Shown: positions 8,421 through 17,933, counted from the stretch's first letter. The stretch: 64,000 nt of DNA from Pedobacter sp. D749 (GCF_019317285.1 NZ_CP079218.1:4216001-4280000); one strand, 5' to 3'. Notes: generated from the sequence alone by a model not told the origin. Numbers and translations: made by a program.

Positions 8421-9113
8421 CCTACCATCTTTAACGTTCCTTAGGTATTCGGCAATAAGTACTTTTATTTCATCCTCCAGCTTAGCATTTGCTTCAGCAC
8501 TATCTGCATCATAAATACCCCGTATACGGTGTAAATTATCAATCAGCACTATCTTATTGCTAAATATAAAGCTGTTCTTTCCATCGGACTCATTTGCTAT
8601 TACATCAAGTAACAGGCCTTGCCTGATCAGTGGATAGGTTTGTGCAGTATCGCCAGCTAAAAAGTCCCACTTACCTTCTTTTGCTTTAAAATTAGCTGCA
8701 AAATTTTTGATTAAACCTATATCAGCCGGATCAACAGATAGGCTTACAAATTTAACCAGGGGCTTCTGTTCATAGCCATCAGATAGTTGTTTGATGTATT
8801 TACTTGCCTGCTGTTTCTTCGCTCCGGCATGAAATAAATTTAATACCACAATCTTGTTCTCAAACGATTTCCAGCTCACCGTGTCGCTATGCTGGTTTAC
8901 GAGTTTAAAATCAGGAACCAGGTGGTAAATGGTATCTGGTATCTTCTTGCCCTTTACAGTATGAAAAGTTGTAGCAACAACCTTTTCACCAAAGATGGGT
9001 AAACTCTTATACCTGTTTTTTGCGAAGTGCGGCAATAAGTAAAAAAACAAAAATCCCGGTATAGCTAAAATGCTTACCAGGATTATTACCTTTTTTATAG
9101 GGTTTCTTTTCAT
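8418..9113 (-). CDS. SCO1/SenC-like thioredoxin-fold protein lacking the copper ligands
   Basis: 231 residues with an N-terminal membrane anchor (about 8-28) and a periplasmic SCO/thioredoxin-like domain: VPDFKLVNQHSDTVSWKSFE, KIVVLNLFHAGAKKQQ, FVSLSVDPADIG and IVLIDNLHRIRG follow the family layout. The position that normally reads CxxxC-P after the second strand is FHAGAKKQQ, and the protein has no cysteine at all; the usual copper-binding histidine before the late strand is also absent (SFIFSNKIVLID). Classical Cu delivery to the CuA site therefore looks impossible. It sits between the subunit IV gene (start and stop share one base, TAATG) and DUF420. It may be a structural assembly factor or a degenerate paralogue of a true SCO encoded elsewhere. 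Confidence 0.82.
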   Translation of the reverse strand: MKRNPIKKVIILVSILAIPGFLFFYLLPHFAKNRYKSLPIFGEKVVATTFHTVKGKKIPDTIYHLVPDFKLVNQHSDTVSWKSFENKIVVLNLFHAGAKKQQASKYIKQLSDGYEQKPLVKFVSLSVDPADIGLIKNFAANFKAKEGKWDFLAGDTAQTYPLIRQGLLLDVIANESDGKNSFIFSNKIVLIDNLHRIRGIYDADSAEANAKLEDEIKVLIAEYLRNVKDGR

Positions 9114-9466
9114 TAATGGTTCATCATGTGGATGTTTAAAAACCCACCTTCTATCAGCATTAAAACAATAAAGTAACCAATAAAAATAAATGAAACGGTT
9201 AATGCAAGCTGCAAGCCTAATTTCTCATATTTTAAGTGCATAAAGTAAGCAACAATATAAAAAGCCTTTACAAGTGTTAAAGCAATATAAATATAGTTAC
9301 CTACATGTTGAGGAATATGATGACCAGGAATTGCCCATAGTGCTATGATAAACTCAATTGCAGTAATTAAAGTTAAAATACCGGCTACTTTCCAGATTTT
9401 AGCTTTATCCAATCCTGCATGTTCTCCATGCTCGTGTCCTTCTGTTGTATGTGAGTGATCTGACAT
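9113..9466 (-). CDS. Cytochrome c oxidase subunit IV (CtaF/CoxD-like)
   Basis: 117 residues. A histidine-rich N-terminus (HSHTTEGHEHGEHAG) precedes three membrane helices at about 26-46, 56-79 and 86-106. The central KAFYIVAYFMHLKYEKLGLQ is the recognisable subunit IV motif. It is a small accessory subunit of the aa3-type oxidase and lies between the subunit III genes and the SCO-like gene, consistent with one operon. Confidence 0.88.
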   Translation of the reverse strand: MSDHSHTTEGHEHGEHAGLDKAKIWKVAGILTLITAIEFIIALWAIPGHHIPQHVGNYIYIALTLVKAFYIVAYFMHLKYEKLGLQLALTVSFIFIGYFIVLMLIEGGFLNIHMMNH

Positions 9467-9490
9467 ATTAAATATTTTATATAATTGAAA

Positions 9491-10198
9491 TTAAACCAAA
9501 TAGAAGAATGTAAATACAAACACCCAAACTAAATCTACGAAGTGCCAGTATAAACCAACTTTTTCTACCATTAAATAATGGCCTCTTTTTTCGAAAGTTC
9601 CATTAATCGTCATGATTAAAATAATCACATTGATCATTACCCCACTAAATACGTGGAAACCGTGGAAACCTGTAATGGTAAAGAATAAGTTTGCAAATTG
9701 TTGCGCAGCAACCAAAGAAACTGGCCCATCAAATAAATGTTTTAACTCTTCAGCAGATGGAATTGTACCCCACCAGAAACCTTCATGGTGTAAATGGGTC
9801 CACTCTAATGCCTGACAGCCTAAGAACATAAATCCTAAAACAATTGTAGGAATTAACCACGCAATTACTTCTTTTTTAGAACGACGATGTCCGGCCTCTA
9901 CAGCCATAACCATAGTTACTGAGCTTAAAATCAGGATAAAAGTCATGATACCCACAAAAACTAGTGGAGCACCTGTATCTTTAATACCAGGGATAGATTG
10001 GAAAACCAAATCCGGATCTGGCCATGTTAATTTAGAAAAACGCTGAGCGCCGTAGTAGATCAATAAAGATGAAAAGGTAAAAGCATCTGATAATAGGAAA
10101 AACCACATCATGATTTTACCATATTCTACCGACCACGGAGAACGACCACCATTCCATGGTCCGGTTTTAACTTGATCTAATTGTGATACTGCATTCAT
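9491..10198 (-). CDS. ctaE: Cytochrome c oxidase subunit III
   Basis: 235 residues with about six membrane helices. Subunit III motifs are visible: GKIMMWFFLLSDAFTFSSLL, then FFTITGFHGFHVFSGVMINV and the C-terminal VGLYWHFVDLVWVFVFTFFY. Subunit III stabilises the catalytic subunit I of the aa3 oxidase. A second subunit-III-like gene lies directly upstream (31-bp gap), so this cluster has two; this longer one keeps the full family pattern better. Confidence 0.92.
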   Translation of the reverse strand: MNAVSQLDQVKTGPWNGGRSPWSVEYGKIMMWFFLLSDAFTFSSLLIYYGAQRFSKLTWPDPDLVFQSIPGIKDTGAPLVFVGIMTFILILSSVTMVMAVEAGHRRSKKEVIAWLIPTIVLGFMFLGCQALEWTHLHHEGFWWGTIPSAEELKHLFDGPVSLVAAQQFANLFFTITGFHGFHVFSGVMINVIILIMTINGTFEKRGHYLMVEKVGLYWHFVDLVWVFVFTFFYLV

Positions 10199-10229
10199 TT
10201 GGAAATAGTATAATAGTTTGTTAACAAAT

Positions 10230-10808
10230 TTAACGGTTCAAAAGTAAAAAAACATACAGATATATCCATAATATATCTATAAAATGCCAAAAAATAGAAG
10301 CAATTTCCATTCTGTACTGGACTTTCGCAATGGGCAGGCTTTTGTAGCTACCAGCTAGTGCATTAATAATAAGGCCTACTCCAGCAATAATATGCAAAAG
10401 GTGCATCCCGGATACCACATATATAAATGATATTGCAGCATTATTTCCTACCAGGGTAGCTCCGGTTCTCACCATACTTCCCCAGGCATTAAACTGCATT
10501 ACACCAAAGGCGATGGCCAATATTACGGTAATACAGAGCATGTTGCGCTGTAAGCTAAAATTTAGTTTTTTTAACGCTCGCGAAGCTAACACTAAAGTGA
10601 TGCTGCTTGCAATAATAACCAAACTAGAGTAAATAAAGGCATCGGGCAACACCAAACCGTGTCCCTTTCCTTTTGAAGCCGCAAATACCAGATAATAACT
10701 GGTAAAGCCTCCAAACATGATTGTTGACGATACGACAAATAACCAAACAATAAATTTCCTTGGTTTAGGGTCAAACGTATCCTGCATCTTTTCCATTGTT
10801 AGCACCAT
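10230..10808 (-). CDS. Second cytochrome c oxidase subunit III-like protein
   Basis: 192 residues with five membrane helices. The motifs KFIVWLFVVSSTIMFGGFTS, IYVVSGMHLLHIIAGVGLII and EIASIFWHFIDILWIYLYVF place it in the heme-copper oxidase subunit III family. It is shorter than its neighbour and lacks the first pair of helices found in long forms. Tandem subunit III genes are common in Bacteroidota cta clusters. Met5 (base 10796) is an alternative start to the ATG at 10808. Only 3 bp separate it from the ctaB stop, so the two are probably co-translated. Confidence 0.87.
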   Translation of the reverse strand: MVLTMEKMQDTFDPKPRKFIVWLFVVSSTIMFGGFTSYYLVFAASKGKGHGLVLPDAFIYSSLVIIASSITLVLASRALKKLNFSLQRNMLCITVILAIAFGVMQFNAWGSMVRTGATLVGNNAAISFIYVVSGMHLLHIIAGVGLIINALAGSYKSLPIAKVQYRMEIASIFWHFIDILWIYLYVFLLLNR

Positions 10809-10811
10809 AAA

Positions 10812-11720
10812 TTATTTTGCTATAAAATTTAATAATAAGCCCAACTGTACAGCCGGGATGTAAAAAAACGAACAGAACATCACTTTCTTCGCGTCGATCA
10901 GTTCTCTGTTCATTAAAAGTTTAAAAGCCAGCCAGCTAAATATAAGCCCGGCTACTAATGATAAGCCAGCAATGTAATAACCACCAAAACCATAAATGGT
11001 TGGCAATAAACTTACCGGGATTAAAATCAAGGTGCTTAAAAAAGTAAGCAGTGCTGATGTTTTATCTCTTTTCTTTGTTGGTAGTAGCCTAAAACCAGCT
11101 TTTTTGTAATCATCATCCAGCACCCAGGCAATGGCCCAGAAGTGTGGAAACTGCCATACAAACTGGATTAAAAATAAGATAACAGCAATGTAATAATCAA
11201 TTTCGTGGAACATCTCTGCCTTTAAACTACCAAAAGCAGCTAAATAACCAATAAGCGGTGGCAATGCGCCTGGAATTGCTCCTACAAAAACAGCAATAGG
11301 CGATTTTCTCTTTAACGGTGTATAGGCAAAAGCGTATAGCAAAATTGAAAATACAGATAACAAACCTGTTTCAAGATTTAAATGACCCAATAACCAGGTA
11401 CCTAGAAAAGCCATAAATACCCCCAAAATCAGTCCCTGTCCGGTTGTCATCCTACCAGCAGGCATCGGGCGGTCTTTGGTTCTCGACATTAATTTATCTA
11501 AATCTTTCTCAATAATTTCGTTAAAGCAGTTTGCCGCTGCTGTAACCAAAAATCCGCCGGCTATTAAAATTAACCAGTTTCCCCAATTGATAGTAGGAAT
11601 AAGATGTCTACCCACCTGCATTTTCTGCCCAATCAAAAAAGAGATCGACGCCGAAAACACCACCGTAAACGATAGTCTGAATTTGATAAGCTTAGAAAAA
11701 TCTGAAAGATATTGCTTCAA
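10812..11720 (-). CDS. ctaB: Protoheme IX farnesyltransferase (heme O synthase)
   Basis: 302 residues, a polytopic UbiA-family prenyltransferase. The first aspartate-rich motif is NCFNEIIEKDLDKLMSRTKD with RPMPAGRM following, and the second is WAIAWVLDDDYKKAGFRLLP. It transfers a farnesyl group to heme B, giving heme O, the substrate of the CtaA enzyme encoded just upstream. The open frame begins with TTG at 11720 (MKQYLSDFSKLIKFR when initiated), with no in-frame ATG nearby. Heme A made by CtaB and CtaA serves the aa3 oxidase of this cluster. Confidence 0.95.
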   Translation of the reverse strand: MKQYLSDFSKLIKFRLSFTVVFSASISFLIGQKMQVGRHLIPTINWGNWLILIAGGFLVTAAANCFNEIIEKDLDKLMSRTKDRPMPAGRMTTGQGLILGVFMAFLGTWLLGHLNLETGLLSVFSILLYAFAYTPLKRKSPIAVFVGAIPGALPPLIGYLAAFGSLKAEMFHEIDYYIAVILFLIQFVWQFPHFWAIAWVLDDDYKKAGFRLLPTKKRDKTSALLTFLSTLILIPVSLLPTIYGFGGYYIAGLSLVAGLIFSWLAFKLLMNRELIDAKKVMFCSFFYIPAVQLGLLLNFIAK

Positions 11721-11732
11721 TTTTCTTAAATA

Positions 11733-12791
11733 TTATTGTTTATATGTACTTGTTCTGTAAACCAATAAGTACAGGTAAAACTGTAAACTAAATAGCAGCG
11801 TAGAAAACAAAATATGTAATGCCTGCGCTACCGGCGGGAAAGCAATGTATGCTAAAGCTAAACCACTTAATAACTGAACTAAAAGCGTAATTAAAATAAA
11901 TCTGGCTGTTAACAACGGAGCAGCTTTACCACTAAAACGATCAATAACCATTTTATAAACCACACCATTGGTGATTATTACCAATATAGCCAAATCGCGG
12001 TGATAAGAAAAAACACTTCCTACTTTCGATATCCATAATGCTTTACCACTATAAGCCAGAGACTTTGCAATTACATCAACAGCTTCCCTCACATCAGTAC
12101 CCAAAACGATCTGAACAATACTGACTACCAATGTAAAGAACAAAAACCCTTTCAGCCATAGTATCCTATACATAATTACCGAAGGTGCTTTATTCAGCTG
12201 TTTCGCATAATTGTAGGTATATATAGATATCGCTAAAATAACCAGTGCTAAAAGCATGTGTACCGTTACTACCCATTGTGCCAGATTGGTTGATACCACT
12301 ATGGAACCTAACCAAGCCTGATAACCTACTACAAAAATGTTCAGGATACTTAGCAAAATAATCCGTTTTGCTGTTTTACGGTAAGTAAAAGAATAAACGG
12401 CTGTTAAAAACAGGAATATTCCAGCTGCTACCCCAGCTAATCTGTTTAAGTACTCCGTCCAGGTTTTAGCCGGATTAAACTCTTCGGGTACAGTAATGCT
12501 CTGATCGTGCCTGATACTATCAGCTAAGGCTACTTTACCCATACTTTCTAAATACCTGGCAAACTTTTCATTCTTTTTTAACCTGCCTGCAACATATTTT
12601 TCTTTATAGTTGGCAGGAAGCTGAGATACATCAGTTGGCGGAATGTAACGATCGAAACATTTTGGCCAATCCGGGCATCCCATGCCTGATCCGGTACTGC
12701 GGACAATACCACCGGCAAGTATAACCAATAGTGTAACTATGATGGTTATAAGATTAATTCGAATGAAACGTTGTTCTGATCTGCTGACCAT
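11733..12791 (-). CDS. ctaA: Heme A synthase (COX15/CtaA family)
   Basis: 352 residues with eight membrane helices. The GGIVRSTGSGMGCPDWPKCF motif near residues 26-45 is diagnostic for COX15/CtaA, and histidines that can ligate heme occur in VTVHMLLALVILAI, SYHRDLAILV and ALHILFSTLLF. It oxidises the C8 methyl of heme O to give heme A. The gap to ctaB is 12 bp. A hairpin lies between this gene and ctaD upstream, so ctaA-ctaB may be transcribed partly on their own. Confidence 0.94.
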   Translation of the reverse strand: MVSRSEQRFIRINLITIIVTLLVILAGGIVRSTGSGMGCPDWPKCFDRYIPPTDVSQLPANYKEKYVAGRLKKNEKFARYLESMGKVALADSIRHDQSITVPEEFNPAKTWTEYLNRLAGVAAGIFLFLTAVYSFTYRKTAKRIILLSILNIFVVGYQAWLGSIVVSTNLAQWVVTVHMLLALVILAISIYTYNYAKQLNKAPSVIMYRILWLKGFLFFTLVVSIVQIVLGTDVREAVDVIAKSLAYSGKALWISKVGSVFSYHRDLAILVIITNGVVYKMVIDRFSGKAAPLLTARFILITLLVQLLSGLALAYIAFPPVAQALHILFSTLLFSLQFYLYLLVYRTSTYKQ

Positions 12792-12806
12792 ATATCTATT
12801 AAGATG

Positions 12807-12851
12807 AAAAGGGTATCCGGATAAGCAGAAACTTAATCAGATACCCCTTTT
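12807..12851 (-). terminator. Hairpin between ctaD and ctaA
   Basis: AAAAGGGTATC pairs with GATACCCCTTTT (one bulged base) around a 22-nt loop in the 81-bp gap between ctaD and ctaA. The T-rich arm can act as a weak terminator or as a stabilising 3' structure for the ctaCD message. Function inferred. Confidence 0.5.
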
Positions 12852-12872
12852 AAAATTGTTTTTAAGCTTAAA

Positions 12873-14753
12873 CTAGCCTTTGTTTTCTTCAACAGGATTG
12901 GCTAGTTCCCAATCTTGCTGTATTTTTTCTGCTTCTTGATTTCCTTCAAAATCGTGAGGTAAATTAGAGCTCATGGTTTGCGAGAAAGGAACAGTTTGAG
13001 GAATAAAGTCCGCATCATGTCCTGGTTTGCTATAATCGTATGGCCATCTGTAAACAGTTGGGATTTCTCCTGGCCAGTTACCATGTAAGTGCTCAACAGG
13101 TGCAGTCCATTCTAATGTGTTGGATTCCCATGGATTTTGAGGTGCAACTTTTCCTTTAAAGATTGAATAAAAGAAGTTAAACAAGAACGCTACCTGAGCA
13201 AGTGCGGCCATAATAGCTGCCCATGTTACAAAAACGTTAACAGTTAACCATTTCTTCATGAATTCGAACTCAGTAAATGCATAGTAACGACGAGGTACAC
13301 CATCCAAACCTAAGAAGTGAAGCGGGAAGAATACCAGGTAAGCTGCAATAAAAGTTAACCAGAAGTGTAAATATCCCAATTTAGGGTTCATCATTCTACC
13401 GAACATTCTTGGGAACCAGTGATAAACACCTGCAAGCATACCAAAGATTGCTGCAGATCCCATTACCAGGTGGAAGTGGGCAACAACAAAATAAGTATCG
13501 TGTAAGTTAATATCCAACGAAGCATTTCCTAAGAAAATACCGGTTAAACCACCAGAGATAAAGAATGAAACTAAACCAATAGCAAATAACATTGCCGGAG
13601 TGAAACGGATATTACCACGCCATAATGTAGCCAGATAGTTGAATGTTTTTACTGCTGATGGTACCGCAATGATCAACGTGGTAATCATAAACACACCACC
13701 TAACAATGGGTTCATACCGGTTACAAACATGTGGTGACCCCAAACGATGAATGATAATACGGTAATACCAATTAACGAGTAAACCATTGCATGGTAACCG
13801 AAGATCGGTTTACGTGAGTTTACAGAGATAACTTCAGATGAGATACCCAATGCAGGCATAATTACAATATATACCTCAGGGTGACCTAAGAACCAGAATA
13901 AGTGTTGCCATAAAATTGGAGAACCACCTTCATTTGGCAAAATATCAGTACCCATTACGATATCTGATAAGTAGAAACTTGTACCAAAACTACGGTCAAA
14001 TACCATTAACACTACTCCAGCCACAAGAACAGGGAATGATAAGATACCTAAAATAGCGGTTAAAAAGAAAGCCCAGATGGTTAATGGCATTTTCCAAAGG
14101 TCCATACCTTTAGTACGCATGTTTAAAATTGTACTTACGTAGTTAATACCACCCATTAAAGATGATGCTACGAAAAGTACCATACTAATTAACCACAAAG
14201 TCATACCCATTCCTGAACCTGGCATTGCCTTGGCAACAACAGAAAGCGGTGGATAAACTGTCCAACCACCTGATGCAGGACCTGTTTGGATAAAGAATGA
14301 TGACATCATGATCACACAGGCCATAAAGAAGAACCAGTATGAAAGCATGTTTAAGAATGGCGAAGCCATATCTCTTGCACCGATCTGAAGTGGGATCAAT
14401 AAGTTACTAAAGGTACCACTTAGTCCGGCAGTTAATACAAAGAATACCATAATGGTACCGTGAATGGTTACCAAAGCCAGGTAAAAATCTGGTTTAATAC
14501 GACCGCCTGCAGCCCATTTACCTAAAAATGTTTCTAAGAAAGGGAAGTTTTGATCTGGCCATGCCAATTGAATACGGAATAAAATGGATAAGCCCATTGC
14601 TATTACCGCCATAATAATACCGGTAATCAAAAATTGCTTGGCAATCATTTTATGATCCATACTAAAGATGTACTTTGAAATCAAAGTCTCTTTATGATGC
14701 CCATGATCAGCGTGATCGTGATTGTGTTCGTCGTGTAATGCTATTGTTGACAT
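12873..14753 (-). CDS. ctaD: Cytochrome c oxidase subunit I (aa3-type, A1)
   Basis: 626 residues with twelve or more helices and a histidine-rich N-terminus (HDEHNHDHADHGHH). The helix VI signature WFLGHPEVYIVIMPALG carries the CuB histidine and the glutamate that marks A1-type oxidases; VWGHHMFVTGM supplies the CuB histidine pair; HDTYFVVAHFHLVMG supplies the heme a3 and heme a ligands. It reduces O2 to water and pumps protons. It lies 23 bp after ctaC and probably accepts electrons from the Act complex encoded upstream. Confidence 0.97.
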   Translation of the reverse strand: MSTIALHDEHNHDHADHGHHKETLISKYIFSMDHKMIAKQFLITGIIMAVIAMGLSILFRIQLAWPDQNFPFLETFLGKWAAGGRIKPDFYLALVTIHGTIMVFFVLTAGLSGTFSNLLIPLQIGARDMASPFLNMLSYWFFFMACVIMMSSFFIQTGPASGGWTVYPPLSVVAKAMPGSGMGMTLWLISMVLFVASSLMGGINYVSTILNMRTKGMDLWKMPLTIWAFFLTAILGILSFPVLVAGVVLMVFDRSFGTSFYLSDIVMGTDILPNEGGSPILWQHLFWFLGHPEVYIVIMPALGISSEVISVNSRKPIFGYHAMVYSLIGITVLSFIVWGHHMFVTGMNPLLGGVFMITTLIIAVPSAVKTFNYLATLWRGNIRFTPAMLFAIGLVSFFISGGLTGIFLGNASLDINLHDTYFVVAHFHLVMGSAAIFGMLAGVYHWFPRMFGRMMNPKLGYLHFWLTFIAAYLVFFPLHFLGLDGVPRRYYAFTEFEFMKKWLTVNVFVTWAAIMAALAQVAFLFNFFYSIFKGKVAPQNPWESNTLEWTAPVEHLHGNWPGEIPTVYRWPYDYSKPGHDADFIPQTVPFSQTMSSNLPHDFEGNQEAEKIQQDWELANPVEENKG

Positions 14754-14776
14754 AATTCTTTCGCTCCTGCTTAATA

Positions 14777-16009
14777 TTATTTCTTTAAAGCCATTTGGTT
14801 AGTTTTCACAGCTGCTGAATCTTTAGCTGCTGAATCTGCTACTGATTTTACAGGTGCAGGTGCCACTGGCAAATTAAATTGTTTTCTTAAATCGTCGTTT
14901 AAGTATGTTTTCTGCTCTGCAATCCAGGTTTTGTACTCGGCCTCAGAAACTACCCGTACCACTTTCTGCATATTGTAGTGACCGGCACCACAAATTTTAG
15001 CACATAAGAAAAGGTAGTTAAAGTTAGGATCGTTAGTCTCTTGCTGCATTTCTGCAGTAGTTTTTGTCGGCGTAAACTCAAAGAAAACGCGCATACCCGG
15101 TACGGTGTTTAACTGTACCCTGAAGTGTGGCATATAAAAACTGTGAATTACATCCTTACTGGTCAAAATAAGTTTAACTGGTTTACCTACAGGCAGCACC
15201 ATCTCATCTGCCATTTCATCATCACGAGAGTTGATATCTTTAAAATCGATACCCAATGTATTGCTAGCTGTAGTTAACTTGTAATTTTTGTTACCAACTA
15301 TTCCATCAGCACCCGGGTAACGGATAGACCATTTAAACTGCTCAGAAGTAACTTCAATTTGTAATGGCTTGTGGTTTGGATCTTCAACTTTAAAGAAAAT
15401 AGATCTCCAGGTTAAGAAACCCATTAATACCAAAACGGTTAATACTAGAGCCGGAACGATTGTCCAGATTTTTTCGATTGTATTATTGTGTGGGTAGTAG
15501 TAAGCTTTTCTTTTAGCAGAGTATTTATAGATATAAGAAAATCCGAATAATAAGATGTGTGTAGCTACAAATACAATAGTGGTAATGATTAATGTTAAAT
15601 TAAACATTTCATCAATTTTCTTTCCGTGCTCAGATGCTGCAGCCGGAAGTAACATTGATCCATGCACTGTATATTCCCAATATACACCATACAAACCGAT
15701 CACTAAAAACAACGCAAATAAACTTGCGTGTACCCCGTTCCAGTTAATACCAACAGGTTTACCTTGTGCTTCGCGGCTTAACTCATATACTTTTATTGCT
15801 TTACCAATAATGGCAATGAACAAGCATACAGCAAGGAAAACCAGAATATAAAATATTACCGATTTATAAACCTCGCCCATATCAACCTTCGGTGCCGCGG
15901 CAGCACCTGCTGCTGCATCTTGCGCAAATACGCTAGTGTTTGCAAAAGCAGTAATCAATACTGCTAAAGCTGCGGTCGTTTTATTCGTTATAAACTTTCT
16001 TAAACTCAT
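14777..16009 (-). CDS. ctaC: Cytochrome c oxidase subunit II with CuA site and extra membrane helices
   Basis: 410 residues, longer than most subunit II proteins. After a signal peptide ending FANTSVFAQ there are about four membrane helices (about 50-70, 89-110, 136-163 and 184-205), two more than the usual pair. The cupredoxin domain carries a complete CuA set: HSFYMPHFRVQ gives the first histidine and CAKICGAGHYNM gives C-x3-C-x3-H-x2-M. It receives electrons for subunit I. The C-terminal tail after about residue 370 is alanine- and lysine-rich and low in complexity. A small inverted repeat (AGTAC/GTACT) at about 16020-16035 precedes the gene. Confidence 0.94.
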   Translation of the reverse strand: MSLRKFITNKTTAALAVLITAFANTSVFAQDAAAGAAAAPKVDMGEVYKSVIFYILVFLAVCLFIAIIGKAIKVYELSREAQGKPVGINWNGVHASLFALFLVIGLYGVYWEYTVHGSMLLPAAASEHGKKIDEMFNLTLIITTIVFVATHILLFGFSYIYKYSAKRKAYYYPHNNTIEKIWTIVPALVLTVLVLMGFLTWRSIFFKVEDPNHKPLQIEVTSEQFKWSIRYPGADGIVGNKNYKLTTASNTLGIDFKDINSRDDEMADEMVLPVGKPVKLILTSKDVIHSFYMPHFRVQLNTVPGMRVFFEFTPTKTTAEMQQETNDPNFNYLFLCAKICGAGHYNMQKVVRVVSEAEYKTWIAEQKTYLNDDLRKQFNLPVAPAPVKSVADSAAKDSAAVKTNQMALKK

Positions 16010-16078
16010 TTTCTTAAAAGTAGTACGCTGTACTGCTAATTATAATAATAATTAAATATTTGCTTTATCCTATCACCA

Positions 16079-17332
16079 CTATAGTTGATGATGCAAACTT
16101 TCTTGTAATAATGGGTGATTCTTTGCAATTAAAGGTTTTTTACTTAATGATGTAAGAACCGTAAAGGTAAACAATCCTACGAAACCTATTGCAGTACCAA
16201 TTTCTACAATTCCGAAACCATTATGTCCTTCTTCTACTGCACCCGGCATAATCATTTGGTAATAATCTACCCAGTGACCTAATAATACCACGATAGAAAC
16301 GAATAATAATTTTGCATCCGTCCTTTTGTTATCTCTATCCATTAACAATAATACCGGCGCTAAGAAATTCATGGCCAGATTTAAGAAAAACCAGAATTTA
16401 TAATATTCAAAACGTTTGTAGAAGTATACAGTCTCCTCAGGCATGTTTGCATAGTAGATCAATAAGAATTGAGCAAACCATACATAAGTCCAGAAGATAG
16501 AGAAACCAAAAATAAACTGACCTAAATTGTGTAAGTGGCTATTGTTAACCCATTGCATATAACCTGCTCTTCTCAATAAGATAATGATAATAGCAATAGT
16601 AGCTAAACTGCTTACCCACATTGCGGCAAAGTTATACCAACCAAACATGGTTGAGAACCAGTGTGCTTCTAATGACATGATGGTATCGAAAGCAAAAATC
16701 GGTGTTGTAAAACCGTAAATTACCAGGAATACACAAGCATTTTTAAAGCTCTTTCTGTATGAATTTAAGCCACCAGTTAAATCTTCATTATATGAAAACT
16801 TAACAAACATCATTGCGAAAATACTGTAAACACCTAAAAACAATAATTGACGACCTAAAAAGAAAGGCTTATTTAAAAACACAGACTTACCGGCAATAAT
16901 CGCATCATAATGTTCAGAACCTTTTTCTGCTAAACCCTGAGTTGCCCAGTGCTTATAAAGATAAGGTACGCTAATACTTTGTCCGTGTTCTACAATTGTA
17001 TGCTCCATAAATAAACCTGCAGATACGATAGCAATAAGTATGACTGCTGCAATTGGCAATGTTTTGGCCATTGCCTGCGGTACACGTAAAATTGATGCAG
17101 ACCAACCTGCCTGAGCAACAAATTGAACAGCTAAGAAAAACATTCCCGACATACAAACGCATGCGAAGTAATATCCCATAAGCAACAGGTTGGCGAAAGT
17201 GCGCTCTTGAATGCCACTTAAGAAACCAAAAGCAACAGCTGCAACACCTAAAGCGATACCAACTATACTTAATGTTTTTACTTTACCTGTAAACTCAAAC
17301 TGTTCACTAAAATTAATATTGTGAGTTCCCAT
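16079..17332 (-). CDS. actF: Alternative complex III subunit ActF (quinol:cytochrome c oxidoreductase, NrfD-like)
   Basis: 417 residues, about ten membrane helices, soluble N-terminus MGTHNINFSEQFEFTGK. It belongs with the NrfD/PsrC-like quinone-interacting proteins and is a shorter relative of ActC. In solved Act complexes ActC and ActF form the membrane core that touches menaquinol. The order actA-B-C-D-E-F followed by ctaC-ctaD is the standard Bacteroidota arrangement and supports an Act-aa3 supercomplex. Gap to actE 16 bp. Confidence 0.92.
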   Translation of the reverse strand: MGTHNINFSEQFEFTGKVKTLSIVGIALGVAAVAFGFLSGIQERTFANLLLMGYYFACVCMSGMFFLAVQFVAQAGWSASILRVPQAMAKTLPIAAVILIAIVSAGLFMEHTIVEHGQSISVPYLYKHWATQGLAEKGSEHYDAIIAGKSVFLNKPFFLGRQLLFLGVYSIFAMMFVKFSYNEDLTGGLNSYRKSFKNACVFLVIYGFTTPIFAFDTIMSLEAHWFSTMFGWYNFAAMWVSSLATIAIIIILLRRAGYMQWVNNSHLHNLGQFIFGFSIFWTYVWFAQFLLIYYANMPEETVYFYKRFEYYKFWFFLNLAMNFLAPVLLLMDRDNKRTDAKLLFVSIVVLLGHWVDYYQMIMPGAVEEGHNGFGIVEIGTAIGFVGLFTFTVLTSLSKKPLIAKNHPLLQESLHHQL

Positions 17333-17348
17333 TTATATTCTGCTTTAC

Positions 17349-17933
17349 TTATTGTTGTTTTTGTAATTCCTGAACATACATCACCACTTTCCAACGATCT
17401 GTTGGTGAGATTTGCGAAGCATGCGAGCCCATATTATTTACACCGTATGTAATGGTGTGGTAGATTTTACCGGCAGTAAGTGCTTTCATATCTCCACCTC
17501 TTGATGAACTTCCTGAGAAGTACGAAGGTACACCACTAAATTTCTCAATTTTAACCAAGTGTCCTTGTCCATCGCCTTTTTCTCCGTGGCAAGGACTACA
17601 GAAAACGGTAAATAAGTGTTTACCCTGAGCTAAATTAACAGTATCTACTGGTAAAGGGTTAACCATGCTCACTCCTGCTGCTTCGTAACCTTCTTTTGTA
17701 TTAGGATACTCATCATATTCGGTAAAACCTACCGGTTTAGTATGTGCAGGTGGCAACTGAGCTGTTTTACCATCTTTAAAATTTTTGTTCGGCTGATCCG
17801 GATTGTAAGCAATCGGATCATACATGTTTCTGGCATATTCTAAACCAGTACTGCGTTTATCTTTACAAGCAGAAAAGGTAGCTGCAAAAGCGATAGCTAA
17901 AAACGCCGTGTAAACAAATTTATTCTTATTCAT
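17349..17933 (-). CDS. actE: Alternative complex III subunit ActE, monoheme cytochrome c lipoprotein
   Basis: I start at the ATG at 17933 (MNKNKFVYTAFLAIAFAATF) instead of the longer open frame to 17954, because the signal peptide begins there and ends in the lipobox FSACKDK. One heme c site is seen: FCSPCHGEKGDGQG at about residues 110-123, with a likely distal methionine in NNMGSHASQISPTDRWKVV. It is the electron exit subunit of the Act complex. The start overlaps the actD stop by 8 bp, suggesting translational coupling. Confidence 0.92.
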   Translation of the reverse strand: MNKNKFVYTAFLAIAFAATFSACKDKRSTGLEYARNMYDPIAYNPDQPNKNFKDGKTAQLPPAHTKPVGFTEYDEYPNTKEGYEAAGVSMVNPLPVDTVNLAQGKHLFTVFCSPCHGEKGDGQGHLVKIEKFSGVPSYFSGSSSRGGDMKALTAGKIYHTITYGVNNMGSHASQISPTDRWKVVMYVQELQKQQ

